Shown piece by piece: positions 58,519 through 64,000 of a DNA stretch of 64,000 nucleotides. The stretch comes from JBEKOF01 sp049513975. GTDB lineage: Bacteria > Verrucomicrobiota > Verrucomicrobiia > Limisphaerales > Palsa-1400. The DNA lies in NCBI GenBank assembly GCA_049513975.1, contig JBEKVM010000006.1, positions 6,676 to 70,675 of the forward strand. The letters are read 5' to 3'. The notes under the pieces are model-generated. The model searched no databases and had not been told where the DNA came from. It was given only the letters and a program-made list of their open reading frames with translations. A program made the translations under genes and the position numbers. Each line of letters opens with the position of its first letter. The first letter of the stretch is position 1.

Positions 58519-61281
58519 ATGAGGGTTCCACTGTATCATGCCGGCCGGCTGGCGCTGGTCCTGGCCGTTTTTGCAGCCGCGGCGCGCGCCCAGGACGATG
58601 GCCAGGGGCTCATGGCCCGTCCGGCCGCCAACGCCGGGGACATTTCGGAGGCGAGCCGGGACTTAACCGAAGGCAACATCACGGCCATGGTGCCGGAGTT
58701 GCTGAGGCATTTGCATTATTCGCAACATCCGTTTGACGCGGGGATTTCCAGCAAATTCCTCGACCGCTACCTGGAATCACTGGACGGCAGGCATATTTAC
58801 TTTTTGCAATCCGATCTCAAGCAGTTCGAGGTTTACCGGACCAATCTGCAGACGCTGTCGGTGAGCCGGCATGATTACTCCCCATCCACGGTGATTTTTG
58901 CGCGTTGCCTGGAGCGGGTGGCCGAACAGACCGCTTATGCGACCAATTTGCTGCGGACGGAAAGTTTTGAATTCACCAACCACGAGCGTTTCATCGCCAA
59001 CCGCCACACCCTGCCCAATCCCACCAACCTGGACCAGGCCCATCAGCTCTGGCGCCAGGAATTGCGCTGGGAGTATCTGGATGAAAAGCTCAAGGAGGGG
59101 GACATGGCGGTGAGCGGGCCGGCCAGTTTTGACGAGCAGAGCAACGTGGTGATTTTGCTGCCCGCCGCCTACACCAATTCCGTTTCGGTCAAATCCACAG
59201 GCGCGCCGCCGGACACGACGGGGAGGGAGCCGCTGCACCCCGGGGAATTCCAGGCTGAGACCGGCGAGCGGCGTCTTTTTGAATATCCCGTGCCGCTGGG
59301 ATTGCTGCTGCCCGGGAAATTGCTGGATGAGCAGCATCATGCCTTCGGCTCGATCACGCCCGCCGGGTCAAACGTCATCGTGCGGCTGCAAATATCGCCC
59401 AAAGAAACCCAGCGCAAAATCACCAACAACTTTTACTCCGAGGATGGGAAACGCCTGGGCAGCATCACTTTCCTCCACCCCGCGGAGACGGTCCCGGACA
59501 CCAAGAACCCCGCCCCTGCGCCAGCCGAGCCGGCGTCCAAACTCAAGGGCGTGGTGGAGTTGAACCGGAAGGACCCGGCGGAAATCGTCAAGGCCCTGAC
59601 CAAGCGCTACACCGGATTGCTCAAGAATTATAACGACCTGACCAACGATGATTACGTGCTGGAAAGCTACCTGACGGCGCTGGCGCACGCCTATGATCCG
59701 CATTCCGATTACATGGGGCACGCCTCCATGGAGAATTTCAATATTCAAATGCACCTGTCCCTCTCGGGCATCGGCGCCCGCTTGAGGAGTGAGGACGGGG
59801 ATTGCAAGATCGAAGAACTGGTGGCGGAAGGTCCGGCGGCCAAATCGGGCCAGATCACCAACGACGATATCATCGTGGCGGTGGCGCAAAAAGGGCAGGA
59901 GGCGGTGACGGTGACGGGCATGCCGCTGACCAAAGTGGTGGAAATGATCCGCGGGCCCAAAGGCACGCCGGTGGACCTGACCATCGTCAAAGCCCATCCG
60001 GCCGATCCCTCCGACCGCCAAAAGACCATCACCCTGGTGCGGGATGTCATCAAATTGGAGGACCAGGCGGCCAAAGCCAGGTTTTACGAAACCCCCACCA
60101 GCAGCAGCGCCCTGCCCACCCGCGTCGGCGTGATTGATTTGAATTCCTTTTATGCGGACACCGAGCCGGACGCGCCCGGCGAACCGCCGCGCGAGCACGG
60201 CAGCACCACCAAAGACGTGAGCCGGCTCATTAATCGCCTGAAAAAGGAGAATGTGGACGGGATCATTTTGGATTTGCGGCGCAATGGCGGCGGTTTTCTG
60301 GATGAAGCGGTCAAGCTGACCGGCTTGTTCACCAAAGGCCAGGTCCCGGTGGTGCAAACCCGGTCGCCGGATGGACCGGGCCGTCGCGGCCTGACCGAGA
60401 CGTTATCCACGCCTGATCAACCGCCGTTGTACGACGGGCCGTTGATCGTGCTGACCAGCCGGTTCAGCGCGTCGGCCTCGGAGATTGTGGCGGGGGCGTT
60501 GCAGGATTACGGACGCGCCTTGATCGTGGGCGACAAGGCCACTTTCGGCAAGGGAACCGTGCAGATGGTGAAACCGATGAGCGAGGCCATGATGGAGCGG
60601 CACTATCCGTATGCTTACGATCCCGGTTCGCTCAAGGTCACCATCAAGAAGTTCTATCGCGCGGGCGGTTCCTCCACGCAAAGCAACGGGGTCGCTTCCG
60701 ACATCGTTCTGCCCTCCATCCTCAATTACGCGGAGGTTGGGGAAAGTTCGCTGCCCAACCCGCTGCCGTGGGATGACGTCCTCAGCGATGCCCTGCCGGA
60801 CTTCAATCTGGTCAAGCCCTATTTGCCCGAATTGTTGCAACGCTCCCTCCACCGCCGCGAAACGGACAAGGATTTTGCCTATCTCCAGGAGGACATTGAC
60901 GAGTACCGGAAAACGCTGGCCGACAAGAGCCTTTCCCTCAACGAGGCCGAACGGCTGGCGGAGCAGAGCGCCACCACCGCCCGCCTGGAGGCGAGAAAGA
61001 AGGAACGCGCCTCCCGCCCGAAATCCGGGGAGAAGGTCTATGAGATCACCCTGAAAAACGTGGACCAAACCGGGTTGCAAGCGCCGGAAGTCAAACCCAA
61101 ACCCGCTGCCAGCCCCGACGACGACACAGATCCCGTCGAAGCCGCCGCATCCGCTGCGGAAGCGCCGGCGGCGACTGATCCCACCCTGACGGAAACGCGG
61201 CGCATCATGGCCGACTACATCTCGCTGCTAAAGAAGCCGCTGACCGCCGCCGCCGCCGCCGCCACCACCAAGGAGCAGTGA
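58519..61281 (+). CDS. Tail-specific protease (S41 family, Prc-type)
   Basis: A 920-residue periplasmic protease with a signal peptide (LALVLAVFAAAARA). An N-terminal domain (LTEGNITAMVPELLRHLHYS, SSKFLDRYLESLDGRHIYF) leads to a PDZ domain near residues 410-500 and the S41 protease core: ILDLRRNGGGFLDEA near 582, the Ser-Ala-Ser catalytic motif in SRFSASASEIVAGAL near 649, and the general-base Lys in ATFGKGTVQMV. A DUF3340-like C-terminal region follows. It degrades or trims exported proteins from their C-termini. The length exceeds that of E. coli Prc, mainly through an insert near residues 190-330. Confidence 0.95.
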   Translation: MRVPLYHAGRLALVLAVFAAAARAQDDGQGLMARPAANAGDISEASRDLTEGNITAMVPELLRHLHYSQHPFDAGISSKFLDRYLESLDGRHIYFLQSDLKQFEVYRTNLQTLSVSRHDYSPSTVIFARCLERVAEQTAYATNLLRTESFEFTNHERFIANRHTLPNPTNLDQAHQLWRQELRWEYLDEKLKEGDMAVSGPASFDEQSNVVILLPAAYTNSVSVKSTGAPPDTTGREPLHPGEFQAETGERRLFEYPVPLGLLLPGKLLDEQHHAFGSITPAGSNVIVRLQISPKETQRKITNNFYSEDGKRLGSITFLHPAETVPDTKNPAPAPAEPASKLKGVVELNRKDPAEIVKALTKRYTGLLKNYNDLTNDDYVLESYLTALAHAYDPHSDYMGHASMENFNIQMHLSLSGIGARLRSEDGDCKIEELVAEGPAAKSGQITNDDIIVAVAQKGQEAVTVTGMPLTKVVEMIRGPKGTPVDLTIVKAHPADPSDRQKTITLVRDVIKLEDQAAKARFYETPTSSSALPTRVGVIDLNSFYADTEPDAPGEPPREHGSTTKDVSRLINRLKKENVDGIILDLRRNGGGFLDEAVKLTGLFTKGQVPVVQTRSPDGPGRRGLTETLSTPDQPPLYDGPLIVLTSRFSASASEIVAGALQDYGRALIVGDKATFGKGTVQMVKPMSEAMMERHYPYAYDPGSLKVTIKKFYRAGGSSTQSNGVASDIVLPSILNYAEVGESSLPNPLPWDDVLSDALPDFNLVKPYLPELLQRSLHRRETDKDFAYLQEDIDEYRKTLADKSLSLNEAERLAEQSATTARLEARKKERASRPKSGEKVYEITLKNVDQTGLQAPEVKPKPAASPDDDTDPVEAAASAAEAPAATDPTLTETRRIMADYISLLKKPLTAAAAAATTKEQ

Positions 61282-61313
61282 GGCGTAAGGGGCGTCCGTC
61301 ATGGGTGGCAGGG

Positions 61314-61374
61314 CGAGACTCCGTCGAGCCGTGACTTTTTCCCATGAAATCGAGTTACGGCTCGACAGAGTCTC
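61314..61374. terminator. Long imperfect hairpin after the protease gene
   Basis: GCGAGACTCCGTCGAGCCGT and ACGGCTCGACAGAGTCTCTAC pair around a short centre with a few mismatches. It lies 33 bases after the protease stop and may act as a terminator or be a dispersed extragenic element. No clear T-run is seen. Confidence 0.5.
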
Positions 61375-61491
61375 TACCGTCACTGACGCCTTCCCGTGAG
61401 ACGCACGGGCGGGGAGGATCAAGCTATCTTGTCCGCCCGGCGGCTCAAGACGCGCGGCCGCGGGCGTTTGAGTTCATTGCTTGACAGCTAC

Positions 61492-62391
61492 CTACGGCCC
61501 GGTCAGGCCGAAGCGCGCCTTGTCGGCGTTGAAATTCGACTTGACCTGGTCCGCCGTCAGCGCGCCGCTGTGGACGCGCACCTGGGCGATGGAGCCTGAG
61601 AGCGACAAGGCCCAGTTGTCGTCGAATTCGCTCTCGAAGAGCGGCTCGCCCTCGGCGCTGTTCTCCACCGCGATGTTCATGCGGTTGTTGGCGGCAGTCG
61701 CCAGCTCGAAGTCCTGCGACCCGCGCTCAACCCCGTTGTCATAGATTTTGGCCGTCTTGCCGTCATAGGTATAAACCAGGTGGTGCCACTGATCGGGGGC
61801 GGGAGGATCCTCACCCCAGCCCATGTCTTGATCGTAATGGGTGACGGCGCTGAAGCCGCCGCCCGATCCGTAATTGAAAGACATGTTGGCCAGCGTCGTG
61901 CCGCGATGGCCCCACGCCACCATGCACTCCTCGGTGGAGTCCAGGCTTGGATTGTAAACCCACACTTCGATGGAGCGGGCATGAGCGCCAGTTATGGCGG
62001 CCGGCGCCGGCTTCTCGCTGCGATAGGCGTCGCTGGTGCCGTTGAACTGCACCGCCGTCTGGCCGCCGGTCTTGACGACCTTGGGCGCGCCAAGGCGGGT
62101 GAAATTGCCCATCGTGCCTTGGTTGATCCAATTCGTCGTGCCGGCGCTGGGGTCGCGCGCGTCCAGGCTCACGACCAATTCGCCCGCCGTCTGCACCGGT
62201 GCGGCCTTGGCTGCCGCGGGCGCGGATGGGGCGTTGGTGCCCTGGGCCAATGCCGTCGGCGCAAGCCAAGAGGCGGCCAGGCCGAGCAGCAAAGTCAACG
62301 CTGGCATGCCCAGGGCGCGGAGCGGCCAGGACAGGGAATCCATATTTGAGGTTGGGCGGGCAAGGGAAAATTGATGGCGGCGATTTTTCAT
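61492..62391 (-). CDS. Secreted LamG-domain protein
   Basis: A 299-residue exported protein with a signal peptide (LRALGMPALTLLLGLAASWLAPTALA), an Ala/Pro linker and a concanavalin A-like LamG domain: ARSIEVWVYNPSLDSTEECMVAWGHRG, PDQWHHLVYTYDGKTAKIYDNG and GSIAQVRVHSGALTADQVKSNF, all recognisable strands. Such domains bind carbohydrates or proteins at the cell surface. There is no catalytic motif. It is transcribed away from purD. Confidence 0.88.
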   Translation of the reverse strand: MKNRRHQFSLARPTSNMDSLSWPLRALGMPALTLLLGLAASWLAPTALAQGTNAPSAPAAAKAAPVQTAGELVVSLDARDPSAGTTNWINQGTMGNFTRLGAPKVVKTGGQTAVQFNGTSDAYRSEKPAPAAITGAHARSIEVWVYNPSLDSTEECMVAWGHRGTTLANMSFNYGSGGGFSAVTHYDQDMGWGEDPPAPDQWHHLVYTYDGKTAKIYDNGVERGSQDFELATAANNRMNIAVENSAEGEPLFESEFDDNWALSLSGSIAQVRVHSGALTADQVKSNFNADKARFGLTGP

Positions 62392-62523
62392 GCAGCGACG
62401 CTAACCAGCAGGGCGGAGCCGTGTCAAGCCATGAGATCGGGGTGGAAGGTGAAGAACGGGCTGACGGCGTTTTCCAAACTGCAATCTGGCCAACTTGCCC
62501 GCTTCCTGCTTGAATCCGCCGCG

Positions 62524-63819
62524 ATGAATGTTTTGGTGATCGGTTCGGGCGGACGCGAACACGCGCTGGTTTGGAAACTGGCCCAGTCGCCGCGCATCAC
62601 CCAATTGTGGTGCGCCCCCGGCAATGCCGGCATCGCCGCGGAATGTCTGGCGCGGAACGGCGCCGCGGTGCAATGCGCCGCCATCGCCGCGGATGATCTG
62701 CCCTCCCTGCTGGGCTTCGCGCGGGAAAAGAAAGCGGCCCTCACCGTGGTCGGCCCGGACAATCCGCTGGCGCTGGGCGTGGTGGACTTGTTCCAGGCCA
62801 ATGGTTTGCGCATCTGGGGGCCAAACCGGAAAGCGGCCCAGTTCGAGTCCTCCAAGGTGTTCTCACAAAAATTCATGGAGAAATATGGGATTCCGACGGC
62901 GCAGGCCGGAACTTTCTCCGAGGCCGGGGCGGCCCGGGATTTTGCGGCGGCGCTGCACGGGCGCTGCGCGGTGAAAGCCGACGGGCTGGCCCTGGGCAAG
63001 GGCGTCATTATTTGCCACACACCGGCGGAGGCGGCCCTGGCGGTGGATGAAATCATGCTCGGCCAAAAATTCGGCGCGGCCGGCCGGCAGGTCGTCATCC
63101 AGGAATTGCTGGAAGGCATGGAGATTTCGCTGCACGCGCTCTGCGACGGAAAAACGGCGAAGCTTTTTCCCGCCGCGCAGGACCACAAGCGGCTCGGGGA
63201 AAATGACACCGGCCCCAACACCGGCGGCATGGGGGCTTATTGTCCCGCGCCCTTTTTAAACGAATCGGAACTGGCGGAGGCCGGCGGGAAAATTCTGGCG
63301 CCGTGGCTGCGGGGCTGCGAAGAGGAGGGAATTGATTTTCGCGGCATTTTATATCCGGGCGTGATGTTGACCAAAGACGGCCCGAAAGTCCTGGAGTTTA
63401 ACGCGCGTTTCGGCGACCCCGAAACCCAGGTTTATTTGACACGCCTGGAGAATGACCTGCTGGATTTGCTGGAGGCCAGCGTGGACGGGGTTTTGGGGGA
63501 AATGGAATTGCGCTGGCGGCCCGAAGCGGCGGTCTGCGTGGTCATGGCCGCGGCCGGTTACCCCGGAACTCCGGCCAAAGGCGCGCTCATCCGCGGACTG
63601 GCCGAAGCGGGCGCGCTGCCCAACACGAAGATTTTCCATGCCGGCGTCGCGCGGCAGGGGGACGGGCTTGTCACCCAGGGCGGGCGCGTGCTCGGGGTGA
63701 CGGCATGGGACCTTGGGCTTAAGCCGGCCCGGGACAGGGCCTACCAGGCAGTGGCAAAAATCAAATTCGACGGCGCGCAGTTTAGAAGTGACATTGGCGC
63801 CAAGGCGCTGCGCGCGTAG
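62524..63819 (+). CDS. purD: Phosphoribosylamine-glycine ligase
   Basis: A 431-residue purine biosynthesis enzyme that joins 5-phosphoribosylamine and glycine with ATP to give GAR. The N-terminal MNVLVIGSGGREHALVWKL, the ATP-grasp VKADGLALGKGVIIC, HALCDGKTAKLFPAAQDHKR, DNDTGPNTGGMGAYCPAP and the metal-binding LEFNARFGDPETQ are diagnostic, as is the terminal domain with VCVVMAAAGYPG. The start at ATG 62524 matches the family N-terminus, while the longer frame from 62371 adds unrelated sequence. It is monocistronic in this window. Confidence 0.97.
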   Translation: MNVLVIGSGGREHALVWKLAQSPRITQLWCAPGNAGIAAECLARNGAAVQCAAIAADDLPSLLGFAREKKAALTVVGPDNPLALGVVDLFQANGLRIWGPNRKAAQFESSKVFSQKFMEKYGIPTAQAGTFSEAGAARDFAAALHGRCAVKADGLALGKGVIICHTPAEAALAVDEIMLGQKFGAAGRQVVIQELLEGMEISLHALCDGKTAKLFPAAQDHKRLGENDTGPNTGGMGAYCPAPFLNESELAEAGGKILAPWLRGCEEEGIDFRGILYPGVMLTKDGPKVLEFNARFGDPETQVYLTRLENDLLDLLEASVDGVLGEMELRWRPEAAVCVVMAAAGYPGTPAKGALIRGLAEAGALPNTKIFHAGVARQGDGLVTQGGRVLGVTAWDLGLKPARDRAYQAVAKIKFDGAQFRSDIGAKALRA

Positions 63820-63856
63820 CGTCCTATTCTAGGAAATGGCGACGCCTCGGGCAGTA

Positions 63857-63880
63857 TTTTGGGGGAGCGCACGCGCCTCG
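63857..63880. repeat. Dispersed repeat word near the right edge
   Basis: The sequence TTTTGGGGGAGCGCACGCGCC... here shares GGGGAGCGCACGCGCC (16 bases) with the hairpin element at 3325-3340. The rest of the 181-base tail to 64000 contains no gene. Confidence 0.5.
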
Positions 63881-64000
63881 CCAATCGTGTTCGGCCTAGA
63901 AGCTGCTTATAGTTGACGGATGCCCCTGCCACGCCATTGGTGGAAAACTGTCACCCCAGCGTCATTATCGTAACACGATTGTAACTTGTACTTTTGCGTA

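Overview
The window reads as chromosomal DNA of a high-GC, Gram-negative bacterium, most likely a verrucomicrobiote of the Pedosphaera/Limisphaera kind. This is inferred from protein character: an exosortase with an EpsI-type partner, a VPD-type C-terminal sorting signal, a YdjY-domain secreted protein, many large secreted proteins ending in a beta-rich domain, glycoside hydrolases with glycine-arginine-rich inserts, and frequent lack of Shine-Dalgarno sequences. No rRNA or other phylogenetic marker is present, so the assignment is an inference.

Layout. 1-5.5 kb: partial secreted protein, large lipoprotein, radical SAM enzyme, and small hypothetical membrane proteins and lipoproteins, one interrupted by a TGA. 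5.5-9.7 kb: conserved operon of circularly permuted ATP-grasp, alpha-E and transglutaminase-like proteins, framed by repeat elements. 9.7-13.8 kb: YdjY protein, inositol monophosphatase family, class II fumarase, rhomboid protease. 14.0-17.8 kb: an accessory island bounded by a perfect 22-nt inverted repeat, carrying an IS1-family transposase, a small basic protein with a palindromic operator inside its promoter, a DNA-binding candidate, and two tRNA-like genes. One of these is a class II tRNA with a proline-type UGG anticodon. 18.4-26.4 kb: a secreted BNR-type protein and a three-gene operon for plant-polysaccharide breakdown (GH74, GH35-like and a third hydrolase-like protein).

26.8-53.7 kb is a large exopolysaccharide locus. 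It holds UDP-glucose dehydrogenase and UDP-glucuronate decarboxylase (giving UDP-xylose), a polyprenyl-phosphate sugar transferase, about ten glycosyltransferases, a Wzx flippase, a Wzy/ligase-like polymerase, two methyltransferases, and an exosortase/EpsI pair preceded by a 36-residue membrane protein. A second accessory island (about 31.3-35.1 kb: second IS1-family transposase, P63C-domain protein, orphan two-gene unit) interrupts it. The likely logic is precursor synthesis, lipid-linked repeat assembly, flipping, polymerisation and export, with the exosortase processing surface proteins such as the VPDHG-tailed protein at 57.7 kb.

53.8-64 kb: YajQ, lipoprotein, TPR and outer-membrane lipoprotein-sorting-like genes, the sorted protein, a tail-specific protease, a LamG protein and purD. 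Intergenic regions carry several dispersed inverted-repeat families and a duplicated sigma70-like promoter module. The most unusual observations are the UGG class II tRNA, the inverted-repeat-bounded island, the structured leader shared by two divergent IS1-type transposases, the Gly/Arg inserts in all three polysaccharide-degradation enzymes, and a lipoprotein whose promoter places the transcript start on a non-AUG start codon.
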